Positions 42,242 to 51,192 of a DNA stretch of 64,000 bases are shown here, one piece after another; position 1 is the stretch's first letter; each line of letters begins with the position of its first letter. Source of the stretch: Phyllobacterium sp. YR531 (lineage in GTDB: Bacteria > Pseudomonadota > Alphaproteobacteria > Rhizobiales > Rhizobiaceae); contig NZ_AKIZ01000040.1 of assembly GCF_000282595.1 (NCBI RefSeq), positions 1 through 64,000 of the forward strand, in the 5' to 3' direction. Under the pieces are notes generated by a model. It saw nothing but the letters and a program-made list of their open reading frames with translations. It had not been told where the DNA came from and ran no database searches. Made by a program: the position numbers and the translations under genes.

Positions 42242-44647
42242 TCAGAACTTGCTCGACATGCCGAAGTTGAAATTCTGCTCTTGATCGCCATCAACTTTCT
42301 TGACCGGTACGGCATAATCGAAGCGCAACGGTCCAAATGGCGATGCCCACATGATGCTGGCACCGAGAGACGCGCGCCATTCCATCTTCTCGCCCTTTAC
42401 GTCGATATCGTCGTCGCCCTTCAAATCACTTCCGAACAGCGTCGCTGCGTCAGCAAAGAGTGCGCCACGGATACCGAGGCTTTCCGGAATCACAGGAATT
42501 GGGAACTGAGTTTCGAGACTGGCGTTAAGGTAGGTGTTGCCGCCAAGGAAACTGCCCTTCTTGTCGTCCGTATTTCCGTCCCGAGGACCAATGCCGGCAT
42601 ATTTGAAGCCGCGAATCATGTCCTGTGTGTTCTTGAACGTATCAAACACACGCAGATCATCCCCGCCAAACCCTTCGATATGGCCCGCACCCACGTTGAC
42701 CAAACCGACAACGTCCAGCTCGTCCAGAAGTGTCTTGTAATAACTCGCCTTAACGGTTGTCTTCAGGAAGTTCGCATCGCCACCAATACCAGCATATTCC
42801 TGATTGAACTTGGCGTAGATACCATCACGCGGATTCTTCAGGTCATCAATAGTGTTGTAGGTAAGCGACCAACTGATTGACGACTTGATCCACGGACTTT
42901 TTTCTGCCGCATCCACGAAAGCCTGAGAAATCTCGTCAAGATCAGGAATCTTTGGCCCGTTAGGATTACTCGGATCCGTCATCATTGCATCATCATCAAT
43001 CTCATATTTTTCTTGTGAGAGATTGTATGCAACGCCAGCAGTCAATTCTTCTGTAATAGGCAGACCAAAACGAATTGTACCACCAGTCACATCGGTATCG
43101 TACTTATCCTTCACGCCTGACTGGCGCTTGAAGATATCGAAACCGGCAGAAATGCGCTGACCGAGGAAGTAAGGCTCGGTAAACGAAAGCGAGTAAGTAC
43201 GGTTATTGTCGAGACCACCACCGGCACCGATACGGATATACTGTCCGCGACCGAGGAAGTTACGCTCTGTGATCGAGCCTTCTACAGTCGGACCGGGGCT
43301 TTCACCACCAGTCGTATAACCACCGCCGATGGAGAATTCACCTGTCGGCTTCTCAACAACGTCTACAACCAGAATAACCTGATCAGGCTGCGAGCCGGGA
43401 GCAGTGGAAATATTGACAGTCTGGAAGAACTCAAGGCGCTCGAGACGACGCTTGGCGCGCTGAATTAGAACCTGATTGAACGCATCGCCTTCACTGACGT
43501 CAAATTCGCGGCGAACAACAAAGTCACGGGTCTTTTCGTTACCACGGATTTCAATGCGCTCGACATAGGCGCGAGGACCCTGATCGATTGCATATGTCAC
43601 TGAAATCGTGTGGTTTTCGAAGTTACGATCACCGCGAGGCTCTACTTTCGCAAAAGCATAGCCCTGACCGGCAACCTTTTCGGAGACCTTGATGATGGAA
43701 TCTTCGATTTCCTTGGCGCTGTAAGTGTCGCCTTCGCGTGATTTCACGAGACCGTTGAGCTGCGCTGTATCAACGCCTTCAACCGAGCTTTCGATCTGCA
43801 CGCCGCCAAATGTATACTTCTCACCTTCTTCGACGGTGATGTTGATTGTATAATCATTGGTCGCCGGATCGAGATCGGCAGATGAGGAAACAACGCGGAA
43901 ATCCGCATAACCGCGATTGTAATAGAAACGACGCAGCGCTTCTTCGTCCGCACGCAGGCGATCTTCGCTGTAAACGTCGTTACGGGTCAGCCATGACAGC
44001 GGATTGGACTTCTTGGTCGAAATCACATCGCTTAGACGGCGATTACCAAATGCCTGGTTTCCAACGAAGTTGATTTTGGCAATCTTCGTGCGGTCGCCTT
44101 CATTGATGTCGAAAACAACGTTTACGCGGCCTTCGCCAAGATCCATCAAGCGCGAACTTACAGTTGCATCGCTACGGCCAACATTGCGGTAGGCTGCGCG
44201 GACTGCCTCGGTATCAGCATCAAGTGTTGCCTGATCGAAAGCTGCGCGTGGCTTCAACTGCACGGCATTTTGCAATGCAGGGTCTTTGATCTTCTTGTTG
44301 CCCTGGAAAATAACCTGGTTCACAACCTGATTTTCATTGACGGTGACAACAAGCGAACCGCCTGACTGGCTGATACGCACGTCACTGAACAAGCCAGTAG
44401 CGAAAAGGCGCTTGGTAGCAGCATCGATATCCGCATTGGAAAATGACTTGCCCGGCGTAATGCCGACATTGTCACGCACCGTCTGTGCATCAACACGCGT
44501 ATTGCCACGCACTTCAATGCGGCTGACAGTAGCTGCCTGCGCTGCAGTCACGCCTGCGACCGTTGTTACGATCGCACCCGAACCGACGAGTGCTGCTGAA
44601 ATGGCGAGCGCCGACGCTGCACCTACAAATTTTGAACTTGCCGCCAT
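42242..44647 (-). CDS. bamA: Outer membrane protein assembly factor BamA
   Basis: 801 residues. A signal sequence (about 1-38) leads into five POTRA domains (about 40-440, starting SRIEVRGNTRVDAQTV), then a 16-strand Omp85 barrel (about 450-801) that ends in Phe (FNFGMSSKF), the beta-signal for insertion. It is the core of the BAM complex. Placed between rseP and lpxD. The usual Skp/OmpH gene after bamA in gammaproteobacteria is absent. Confidence 0.96.
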   Translation of the reverse strand: MAASSKFVGAASALAISAALVGSGAIVTTVAGVTAAQAATVSRIEVRGNTRVDAQTVRDNVGITPGKSFSNADIDAATKRLFATGLFSDVRISQSGGSLVVTVNENQVVNQVIFQGNKKIKDPALQNAVQLKPRAAFDQATLDADTEAVRAAYRNVGRSDATVSSRLMDLGEGRVNVVFDINEGDRTKIAKINFVGNQAFGNRRLSDVISTKKSNPLSWLTRNDVYSEDRLRADEEALRRFYYNRGYADFRVVSSSADLDPATNDYTINITVEEGEKYTFGGVQIESSVEGVDTAQLNGLVKSREGDTYSAKEIEDSIIKVSEKVAGQGYAFAKVEPRGDRNFENHTISVTYAIDQGPRAYVERIEIRGNEKTRDFVVRREFDVSEGDAFNQVLIQRAKRRLERLEFFQTVNISTAPGSQPDQVILVVDVVEKPTGEFSIGGGYTTGGESPGPTVEGSITERNFLGRGQYIRIGAGGGLDNNRTYSLSFTEPYFLGQRISAGFDIFKRQSGVKDKYDTDVTGGTIRFGLPITEELTAGVAYNLSQEKYEIDDDAMMTDPSNPNGPKIPDLDEISQAFVDAAEKSPWIKSSISWSLTYNTIDDLKNPRDGIYAKFNQEYAGIGGDANFLKTTVKASYYKTLLDELDVVGLVNVGAGHIEGFGGDDLRVFDTFKNTQDMIRGFKYAGIGPRDGNTDDKKGSFLGGNTYLNASLETQFPIPVIPESLGIRGALFADAATLFGSDLKGDDDIDVKGEKMEWRASLGASIMWASPFGPLRFDYAVPVKKVDGDQEQNFNFGMSSKF

Positions 44648-44780
44648 AGGCCTTATGAACCTTCGTTTCTCGTTGTACCCGGGCGAGATCCCGGACTAAG
44701 CATTACTCGTACACCGTCATAGCCGGTTTTTATATACACGCAAGGCTTACGGTTAAAAACTGTTTACTTCCCACATAACA

Positions 44781-44796
44781 GTGGCATCCATGCCAC
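44781..44796. other. Small inverted repeats in the bamA upstream gap
   Basis: The 230-base gap 44648-44877 between bamA and rseP holds a perfect GTGGCAT/ATGCCAC repeat at 44781-44796. A second one, TTCGCAT/ATGCGAA (44872-44878, 44883-44889), spans the rseP stop. Neither has a U-tract. The gap is AT-rich and is the probable site of a separate bamA promoter. Confidence 0.4.
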
Positions 44797-44877
44797 GCCA
44801 TTCGGCACGTATAGTAAACAGATCATGTCGTTTTGCCATAACACGCCTCAAATTTTCACTAATGTTTAATTTTCGCA

Positions 44878-46014
44878 TCAGCATGCGAAGAGATCGTTGA
44901 AGATAACGAATCCCATGAATCCGAGCACCAAAAGGAACCCTGCACGGAAAAACAGCTCCTGTACCGCGGGTCTTACAGGCTTCCCCAACACCGCTTCGGC
45001 GGCATAAAATACGAGATGCCCTCCATCCAGAGGGGGCAATGGGAACAGATTAAGCAGTCCTATACCAATAGACAACATGGCCGTCAGCTGAATCAGCCAG
45101 TCGATTCCCTGACTGGCTGCCTGACCTGCCATGGTTGCGATCTTCACAGGACCGCCCAATTGGCACTTGTCTTCCCGGCCGGCAAAGAACCTGCTGAAAA
45201 AATGCCCGGTGCGCGCAATGATAAAGCCGCTTTCCCGGACGGCCTGACCAACCGATTCGATAGGACCGTATTCGATGCGGCGGACATTTCCCGCCTGCAA
45301 ATTGGTAACAACGCCAATGACTGCAACTTTCACCTTGTTGCCAAGGGCGTCTTCCTGCTCGGAAAGTTCGGGTGTCGCGGTAAGCTCAATTTCTTTACCG
45401 GCCCGCTCAACAACAAAGGTCAGCGCATCCCCGCCCCTTGCTGAAACATGGCGCTGCACGTCGGCGAAGGTAACCACCTTGTCACCATCGACGCTGACAA
45501 AACGATCTCCCGGCTGGAAACCTGCAATTGCTGCGGGTCCCCCTGCGCGCACTTCAGCAACAGTCGGATCGGAAATCATTCTTCCATAAAGCGCAAAAAA
45601 TACGGAGAAGATCGCAACCGTGAGCAAAATATTGAACGCCGGACCGGCAAACACCGTTGCCGCACGCTTCCAGACTGGCTGCGTGTGGAATGCAACCGCC
45701 CGTTCCGCATCTGTCATGGTTTTAACATCGGCGGCAGCAGAGCTGGTTACATCTTCATCCCCGGCAAATTTCACATATCCGCCAAGGGGAATGGCGCAAA
45801 GTTTCCAGCGTGTGCCCCGGGAATCATTGAAACCGATCAGTTCTGGCCCAAATCCGATTGAAAACGCTCTCACGCCGATACCGCACCATCGCCCCACGAG
45901 ATAATGACCCATCTCGTGAACGAAAACGACAACCGTAAGAACGATAAGGAACGGCACAATCGTTCCGACAAGCACGCTTTGAGTACCAAAAACCGTGTGC
46001 AACAGATCTGTCAA
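44878..46014 (-). CDS. rseP: Site-2 zinc protease RseP/MmpA
   Basis: 378 residues. Intramembrane zinc protease with HEMGH (His33, Glu34, His37) in the first membrane segment and LDG (329-331) in the third, plus a PDZ domain (about 125-210, ending in VTFADVQRHVSARGG). It cleaves membrane anti-sigma factors or polarity proteins such as PodJ in Caulobacter. The start codon is TTG, five bases after GGAGG. No better ATG exists. Confidence 0.94.
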   Translation of the reverse strand: MTDLLHTVFGTQSVLVGTIVPFLIVLTVVVFVHEMGHYLVGRWCGIGVRAFSIGFGPELIGFNDSRGTRWKLCAIPLGGYVKFAGDEDVTSSAAADVKTMTDAERAVAFHTQPVWKRAATVFAGPAFNILLTVAIFSVFFALYGRMISDPTVAEVRAGGPAAIAGFQPGDRFVSVDGDKVVTFADVQRHVSARGGDALTFVVERAGKEIELTATPELSEQEDALGNKVKVAVIGVVTNLQAGNVRRIEYGPIESVGQAVRESGFIIARTGHFFSRFFAGREDKCQLGGPVKIATMAGQAASQGIDWLIQLTAMLSIGIGLLNLFPLPPLDGGHLVFYAAEAVLGKPVRPAVQELFFRAGFLLVLGFMGFVIFNDLFAC

Positions 46015-46073
46015 AGTATCCTCCGGGCCCGCAACTCAATCAATAAGCCCAAAGGCTCCGGAAGCTCAGCCGT

Positions 46074-46901
46074 CTAGAAAAGTATGTCGTAAGGCGTTTC
46101 TGGCGTTACCAGAATTGCCCCGATGACGTATAGCAATGCAGCAGCAGCCACAAGCCCATCAACACGGTCCATCACGCCACCGTGACCGGGAATCAAAGTG
46201 CCAGAATCCTTTGCTCCGAACTTGCGCTTCATCCAGGATTCACCAAGGTCACCCATTTGGGCAATGATTGAGATCAGCAGCGCTATGAAAGGCAAAGACA
46301 CTCCGCCCCCGGGAGTGATGAATGACGCGCAGGCAACACCGGCGGCAACGCCAGCCGCTGTGCCGCCAATAGCGCCGGACCACGTCTTGTTGGGTGAAAA
46401 CCTAGGGGCTAGTTTTGGCCCCCCAAGTGCCCGGCCATTGAAATAGGCAAAGATGTCGGTCGCCCAAACGACTGCAAACAAAAACAGGATCGCGGCAAAG
46501 CCATCCCCTGTATCACCACGCAGCAGCGTCAGCGATATGGCGGGAAAGCCTGCATAGATCAGCCCGGCAGCGGGCCAATACCCCGATTCCCGTCCTCCGA
46601 GCACGGCAATCACGGCAGCACCAACGAACAAAATGGCGAACATCGTCAATACATGTTGCGTGAACAGTAGCACCAGCAATGTTGCAATCAGGACTGCCCA
46701 GGACAGTCCCCCCGTGAGGCTGCTGGTCCTGTCCCTGGACATGGACAGCCATTCAAACAGTATGCCCAGCCCTATGGCGCTGGAAAGCAGGCCAAAACCA
46801 AAACCACCCGCCCAAGTGAGAATAACGGCAACGGCTATCAGAACAATCGCACTCAATATGCGCTTTTGCAGATTGGACAGCCCATTGCCGGAAAGAATCA
46901 C
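46074..46901 (-). CDS. cdsA: Phosphatidate cytidylyltransferase
   Basis: 275 residues with about eight membrane segments and the C-terminal signature [18 protein letters not shown] followed by DRVDGL. It makes CDP-diacylglycerol, the branch point for phospholipids. The GTG start at 46901 overlaps the uppS stop by four bases (GTGA). A longer open frame inside uppS is not used. Confidence 0.93.
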   Translation of the reverse strand: MILSGNGLSNLQKRILSAIVLIAVAVILTWAGGFGFGLLSSAIGLGILFEWLSMSRDRTSSLTGGLSWAVLIATLLVLLFTQHVLTMFAILFVGAAVIAVLGGRESGYWPAAGLIYAGFPAISLTLLRGDTGDGFAAILFLFAVVWATDIFAYFNGRALGGPKLAPRFSPNKTWSGAIGGTAAGVAAGVACASFITPGGGVSLPFIALLISIIAQMGDLGESWMKRKFGAKDSGTLIPGHGGVMDRVDGLVAAAALLYVIGAILVTPETPYDILF

Positions 46902-47617
46902 AGGGCGATTTCCTGTGTTGTTACTCCGCCAAAACGGCGTTCTCGCGACTGAAATGTCTCTATCGCCTCGGCCAGATGTGACGGGCGGAAATCCGGCCAA
47001 TAGCACGGAAGGAACATGAATTCCGAGTAAGCCGCCTGCCAAAGCAGAAAATTGGAAAGCCGCATTTCGCCGCTGGTACGGATAATCATATCCGGGTCCG
47101 GCATGTCCGCAGTGTCGAGGCGTGCCGATATGGCTTCGGGCGTGATATCGTTGCCATCCACGCGCCCGGCCGTAACATCGTCAACCAGTTGCTTCACGGC
47201 ACGGGTTATCTCATTGCGCGAGCCATAGTTGAAGGCGATTACCAGCGTCAGGCCCTGGTTCTTTTCCGTAAGCGTTTCGGCCTCTCTCAAAAGTCCGAGA
47301 ATATCTTTCGCCAATCCTTCACGCTCGCCAATGATGCGAACGCGAACATTCTCGCGGTGCAGATCCGCAAGATCACGGCGAATAAACAATTTTAAAAGCC
47401 CCATGAGATCGGAAACCTCCGAACGGGGCCGAGACCAATTCTCCGAGGAAAAGGCAAAAAGCGTCAGAAAGGGCATACCCATCTTGCCGGCGGCGCGGAT
47501 TGTCTCGCGTAACGATTCCACACCAGCCTTGTGCCCTGCAGCACGCGGAAGGCCCCTAGCCTTTGCCCAACGGCCATTTCCATCCATGATGATGGCAATG
47601 TGACGCGGGTTGGACAT
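46898..47617 (-). CDS. uppS: Undecaprenyl diphosphate synthase (cis-prenyltransferase)
   Basis: 239 residues. It builds the C55 carrier lipid for peptidoglycan and O-antigen. The pyrophosphate motif is [20 protein letters not shown] (Asp12), with [11 protein letters not shown] and the C-terminal [15 protein letters not shown] ... [17 protein letters not shown] lies upstream of the ATG. A 40-base gap with an AT-rich hairpin separates it from frr. Confidence 0.96.
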   Translation of the reverse strand: MSNPRHIAIIMDGNGRWAKARGLPRAAGHKAGVESLRETIRAAGKMGMPFLTLFAFSSENWSRPRSEVSDLMGLLKLFIRRDLADLHRENVRVRIIGEREGLAKDILGLLREAETLTEKNQGLTLVIAFNYGSRNEITRAVKQLVDDVTAGRVDGNDITPEAISARLDTADMPDPDMIIRTSGEMRLSNFLLWQAAYSEFMFLPCYWPDFRPSHLAEAIETFQSRERRFGGVTTQEIAL

Positions 47618-47638
47618 GGGTTGAACCTCCGATAGATG

Positions 47639-47661
47639 TTAGAACTAAACTATAGTTCTAA
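47639..47661 (-). promoter_or_regulatory. AT-rich hairpin over the frr stop
   Basis: TTAGAACTA (47639-47647) and TAGTTCTAA (47653-47661) pair perfectly over nine bases with a five-base loop, taking in the frr stop codon. No U-tract follows on the minus strand. It may be an RNA processing or stability element between the translation genes and uppS. Confidence 0.4.
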
Positions 47662-48218
47662 ACCTGCATGATTTCCGCTTCTTTAACAGCGACAACCTTA
47701 TCCATTTCGGAAATTGTGTCATCTGTCAGCTTTTGAACCTTCTCAGACAGTACACGGTTATCATCCTGGCTGATGTCACCGTCTTTTTCGAGTTTCTTCA
47801 ATTCATCCATGCCGTCGCGGCGAACATGGCGTGCTGCAACCTTAGCCTGCTCAACATACTGATGAGCAATCTTTACGAGTTCTTTGCGGCGCTGCTCATT
47901 AAGCTCGGGAAGAGGTATGCGCAGATTGTTTCCGTCCGTAATGGGATTGAGGCCGAGCCCGGATTCGCGAATGGCACGCTCCACTTTGCCGACCATCGAC
48001 TTGTCCCAGACCGATACGGACAGCATTCGTGATTCAGGCACAGTGATGTTGGCAACCTGATTGAGCGGCATTTGCGAGCCATAGGCTTCAACAGTAATTG
48101 GCTCAAGCAGGCTTGCCGAAGCACGGCCTGTACGAAGACCGCCAAGATCATGCTTCAGTGCCTGCACGGCACCATCCATACGGCGCTTCAAATCGTTCAA
48201 ATCGAGTGCATCACTCAT
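47658..48218 (-). CDS. frr: Ribosome recycling factor
   Basis: 186 residues of the three-helix plus beta domain protein that splits post-termination ribosomes with EF-G. Family segments are [16 protein letters not shown] and RNGL-type [20 protein letters not shown], with the C-terminal long helix. The start is ATG 48218, eight bases after GGAG. It lies 36 bases after pyrH. Confidence 0.97.
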   Translation of the reverse strand: MSDALDLNDLKRRMDGAVQALKHDLGGLRTGRASASLLEPITVEAYGSQMPLNQVANITVPESRMLSVSVWDKSMVGKVERAIRESGLGLNPITDGNNLRIPLPELNEQRRKELVKIAHQYVEQAKVAARHVRRDGMDELKKLEKDGDISQDDNRVLSEKVQKLTDDTISEMDKVVAVKEAEIMQV

Positions 48219-48254
48219 ACTCAATGCTCCTATATTCTCGGGCGATCCGGCAAA

Positions 48255-48977
48255 TTAGCTGTCGGACACGACTGTTGCGCGTCCTTTACCCTGCAGCACT
48301 TCTGCAAAACCACCTTTTTCGTGGATTGAATAGACGATAATCGGAATATTGTTCTCGCGTGCCAAGGCAACAGCGGTTGTGTCCATCACAGCGAGGCCGC
48401 GATCAAGCACATCCTTGTGGGTCAGATGATCAAATCGCACTGCGTTCGGGTCTTTTTTCGGGTCTGCTGAATAAATACCATCAACCTGCGTCCCTTTGAA
48501 CAGGGCATCCGCGCTGATTTCGGCAGCACGCAGCGCCGCAGCAGAATCGGTTGTGAAGAATGGATTGCCCGTACCACCGGCAAAAATCACCACCTTGCCC
48601 TGATCCATATAGGCGGTCGCAAGCCTTTGCGAAAAGGTCTCGCAGAACTCCGGCATGGCAACGGCAGAAAGCACCACTGTATCAATACCAAGTTTCACAA
48701 GGGAGGTACGAAGGGCCAGCGAGTTGATGACAGTGGCCAGCATGCCCATGTGATCACCGGTAACGCGATCACCACCTTTGGACGCTACCGCGACGCCGCG
48801 GAAAATATTGCCGCCCCCGATGACGACACCAACCTCAACACCCAGTGCCCGCGCTTCGGCAATGTCGCTGGCGATGCGGTCGGCCACCGCAACATCGATA
48901 CCAAATCCCTGGTCGCCCATAAGAGCTTCACCAGAGGCTTTCAGCAGAACGCGTTTGTAGACAGCCGTACCAGCCAT
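48255..48977 (-). CDS. pyrH: Uridylate kinase (UMP kinase)
   Basis: 240 residues of the amino acid kinase fold. It makes UDP from UMP in pyrimidine synthesis. Seen are VLLKASGEALMG, the GVVIGGGNIFRG loop and IFAGGTGNPFFTTDSAAALRA. It sits between tsf and frr, as in most bacteria. Confidence 0.97.
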   Translation of the reverse strand: MAGTAVYKRVLLKASGEALMGDQGFGIDVAVADRIASDIAEARALGVEVGVVIGGGNIFRGVAVASKGGDRVTGDHMGMLATVINSLALRTSLVKLGIDTVVLSAVAMPEFCETFSQRLATAYMDQGKVVIFAGGTGNPFFTTDSAAALRAAEISADALFKGTQVDGIYSADPKKDPNAVRFDHLTHKDVLDRGLAVMDTTAVALARENNIPIIVYSIHEKGGFAEVLQGKGRATVVSDS

Positions 48978-49027
48978 GGAGCCTCCTCAGGGTCATTTTA
49001 AATTGAATGCAAATTCCGGATACACGA

Positions 49028-49055
49028 AGGGCACCGCGTTGTCACGCGATGCCCT
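49028..49055 (-). other. Stem-loop in the tsf-pyrH gap
   Basis: An 11-pair stem (49028-49038 with 49045-49055, one G-U on the minus strand) and a 6-base loop lies 20 bases after the tsf stop. No U-tract follows, so termination would be weak or Rho-assisted. It may set the ratio of tsf to pyrH transcripts. Confidence 0.5.
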
Positions 49056-49075
49056 CCGGTTTAAGTCGTCGAATA

Positions 49076-49999
49076 TTACTTCTTAACAGCTGCTGCAACT
49101 TCTGCTGCAAAGTCTGTTTCTTCCTTTTCGATGCCTTCACCCAGAGCAAAGCGGGCAAATGCCGTAATCTTTGCTGGCGCACCAATTGCCTTTTCCGCAT
49201 CCTTGAGCGCGGCTTCGACAGTCAGGTCAGGGTTGATAACGAAAGCCTGTGAAAGCAGAACAACTTCTTCGTAGAACTTGCGCAGGCGGCCTTCGACCAT
49301 CTTTTCGATGATGTTGTCTGGCTTGCCGGACTGGCGGGCGGATTCAGTGAATACAGCCTTTTCGCGCTCAACAGCAGCAGGATCAACCTCGGCTGCAGTC
49401 AATGCGAGCGGGTTGGTCGCGGCAACATGCATTGCAACCTGACGACCAAATGCATTTGCTGCATCGGCATTGCCTGTAGTCTCGATAGCAACGAGAACGC
49501 CGAGCTTGCCGAGGCCGTCCGAAACGCCATTGTGGATATATGTTGCGACAACACCTTCACCAACGCTCAACGCAGTCGAGCGGCGGAACGATAGATTTTC
49601 GCCAATTGTGCCAACGGCATCCTTGATCGTGTCAACGACAGACTTGCCTGTCGAAGGATAGCTTGCGGCAGCAACTGCGGCGGTCGAGCCGTCTGTCGTC
49701 AGCGCAACATTTGCAACATTGCGAACGATGTCCTGAAACGCATCGTTGCGGGCAACGAAGTCTGTTTCCGAGTTCACTTCTACAACAACCGACTTCTTGC
49801 CGTTCGTTGCAACGCCAACCAGACCTTCGGCAGCTGTACGACCAGCCTTCTTGTCAGCCTTGGAAATACCCTTCGCACGCAGCCAGTCGACGGCGGCTTC
49901 CATGTCACCATTGGTTTCGGTCAGGGCTGTCTTGCAATCCATCATGCCAGCGCCGCTGATTTCGCGAAGTTCTTTTACTTGTGCTGCGGTAATGCTCAT
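49076..49999 (-). CDS. tsf: Elongation factor Ts
   Basis: 307 residues, the long form. It is the nucleotide exchange factor of EF-Tu. N-terminal UBA-like helices ([19 protein letters not shown]), the first dimerisation core with SETDFVARN, and the second core ([16 protein letters not shown]) are in order. GAAGAGG lies upstream. It is separated from rpsB by 218 bases of structured non-coding DNA. Confidence 0.97.
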   Translation of the reverse strand: MSITAAQVKELREISGAGMMDCKTALTETNGDMEAAVDWLRAKGISKADKKAGRTAAEGLVGVATNGKKSVVVEVNSETDFVARNDAFQDIVRNVANVALTTDGSTAAVAAASYPSTGKSVVDTIKDAVGTIGENLSFRRSTALSVGEGVVATYIHNGVSDGLGKLGVLVAIETTGNADAANAFGRQVAMHVAATNPLALTAAEVDPAAVEREKAVFTESARQSGKPDNIIEKMVEGRLRKFYEEVVLLSQAFVINPDLTVEAALKDAEKAIGAPAKITAFARFALGEGIEKEETDFAAEVAAAVKK

Positions 50000-50114
50000 T
50001 CTAATCGCCTCTTCTCAAAGCAATCCCGGGAAAACACGGAGCGTCTTTCCGTTCGAAACTGCGTGAAAACAAAAAGATAAAGTGGCTTCAGAAGCTATCT
50101 GTACCAAAACCACT

Positions 50115-50189
50115 TTAAAAACGAAGGCATACTGGTGAACCAGCATGCCAACCTTGCGGCGCATCAAGCGCCAGTCGAATCGTTTTTAA
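50115..50189 (-). promoter_or_regulatory. Branched RNA structure between rpsB and tsf
   Basis: Outer arms TTAAAAACGA (50115-50124) and TCGTTTTTAA (50180-50189) are perfectly complementary over 10 bases. They enclose a second stem, GCATACTGG/CCAGCATGC (50127-50135, 50140-50148, one G-U on the minus strand), and a third small element. Further stems flank it: AAAGTGG/CCACTTT (50079-50085, 50110-50116) and CACCCG/CGGGTG (50191-50196, 50203-50208). Such density of structure suggests an attenuator or tsf leader. The role is inferred. Confidence 0.55.
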
Positions 50190-50211
50190 CCACCCGATAA
50201 GACGGGTGTAT

Positions 50212-50234
50212 GAAGCCTCAAGCTGAGGCTTCAC
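50212..50234 (-). terminator. Strong hairpin over the rpsB stop
   Basis: TGAAGCCTCA (50212-50221) and TGAGGCTTCA (50225-50234) give a perfect 10-pair stem with a 3-base loop that includes the rpsB stop codon. No U-run follows directly. It may pause or partly terminate transcription so that rpsB and tsf are made in different amounts. Confidence 0.5.
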
Positions 50235-51015
50235 CTTCCTGTGCAGGAGCTTCTTCTGTTGAAGCTTCGAGAGCTGGCTCAACAGGAGCTTCTTCCTGCG
50301 CACCAACGTCGATGCCGAGCGAACCCTGCTGGCGCAGAATGCCGTCGAGAGCTGCCTTGGCAACCAGGTCGCAATAAAGCGAAATAGCGCGGGAAGCATC
50401 GTCATTGCCGGGGATCGGGAAATCGATCTGGTCCGGATCGCAGTTGGAATCGATCACTGCAACAACCGGAATACCAAGACGCTTGGCTTCCTGAATTGCA
50501 ATCGCTTCCTTGTTGGTATCGATGATGAAGATCAGGTCCGGAACCGAACCCATGTTCTTGATACCACCGAGAGCGCGGTTGAGCTTCTCGCGTTCACGGT
50601 CAAGGTTCAGACGCTCCTTCTTGGTGAAGCCCTGTGCTTCGCCGGAAAGAAGTTCGTCAAGCTTGCGCAGACGCTGAATGGAATTCGAAATCGTCTTCCA
50701 GTTGGTCATCATGCCGCCGAGCCAGCGGGCGTTGACATAGTACTGGGCAGAACGTGTAGCGGCGTCGGCAATGATGTCCGAAGCCTGACGCTTGGTGCCA
50801 ACGAACAGAACGCGGCCGCCACGGGCAACGGTGTCCGAAACCTTCTTCAGCGCTGTGTTGAGCAGCGGATAGGTCTGGGCAAGGTCAAGAATGTGAATGT
50901 TGTTGCGGGAACCATAAATGTATGGTGCCATTTTCGGGTTCCAGCGATGTGTCTGGTGGCCGAAGTGAACGCCAGCTTCCAAGAGCTGACGCATGCTGAA
51001 ATCAGGCAATGCCAT
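50218..51015 (-). CDS. rpsB: 30S ribosomal protein S2
   Basis: 265 residues. Core S2 fold ([20 protein letters not shown] start, [34 protein letters not shown]) plus an Ala/Glu-rich C-terminal tail of about 35 residues that ends in GEASA. Such tails are common in alphaproteobacteria. The start at ATG 51015 is the family start; the 22 codons of open frame upstream lie in the leader. Confidence 0.98.
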   Translation of the reverse strand: MALPDFSMRQLLEAGVHFGHQTHRWNPKMAPYIYGSRNNIHILDLAQTYPLLNTALKKVSDTVARGGRVLFVGTKRQASDIIADAATRSAQYYVNARWLGGMMTNWKTISNSIQRLRKLDELLSGEAQGFTKKERLNLDREREKLNRALGGIKNMGSVPDLIFIIDTNKEAIAIQEAKRLGIPVVAVIDSNCDPDQIDFPIPGNDDASRAISLYCDLVAKAALDGILRQQGSLGIDVGAQEEAPVEPALEASTEEAPAQEGEASA

Positions 51016-51040
51016 CTTGTATTTTCCTTTTCCGGTTGAA

Positions 51041-51100
51041 CCTCCACGGGAAGAGGCGGGAAACCCGCCACCGGAGGCCATATCGGATTTCTCCCGATAT
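51041..51100 (-). promoter_or_regulatory. Structured 5' leader of rpsB
   Basis: On the minus strand, reading toward rpsB, come a stem ATATCGG/CCGATAT (51080-51086, 51094-51100), then a nested element in which GGCGGG/CCCGCC (51055-51060, 51064-51069) sits inside CCTCC/GGAGG (51041-51045, 51073-51077). The GGAGG/CCTCC pairing lies about 25 bases before the start codon. S2 represses its own operon through the leader in E. coli; an analogous role here is inference. Confidence 0.5.
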
Positions 51101-51192
51101 CAACCCAAATCCCGTGTGTGGAATGAAGCGGCTGTTAATGGATAATCGCGGCAAACGCAAGGGCGTCCGACATAAAAGACTTCAGCCCTGCC

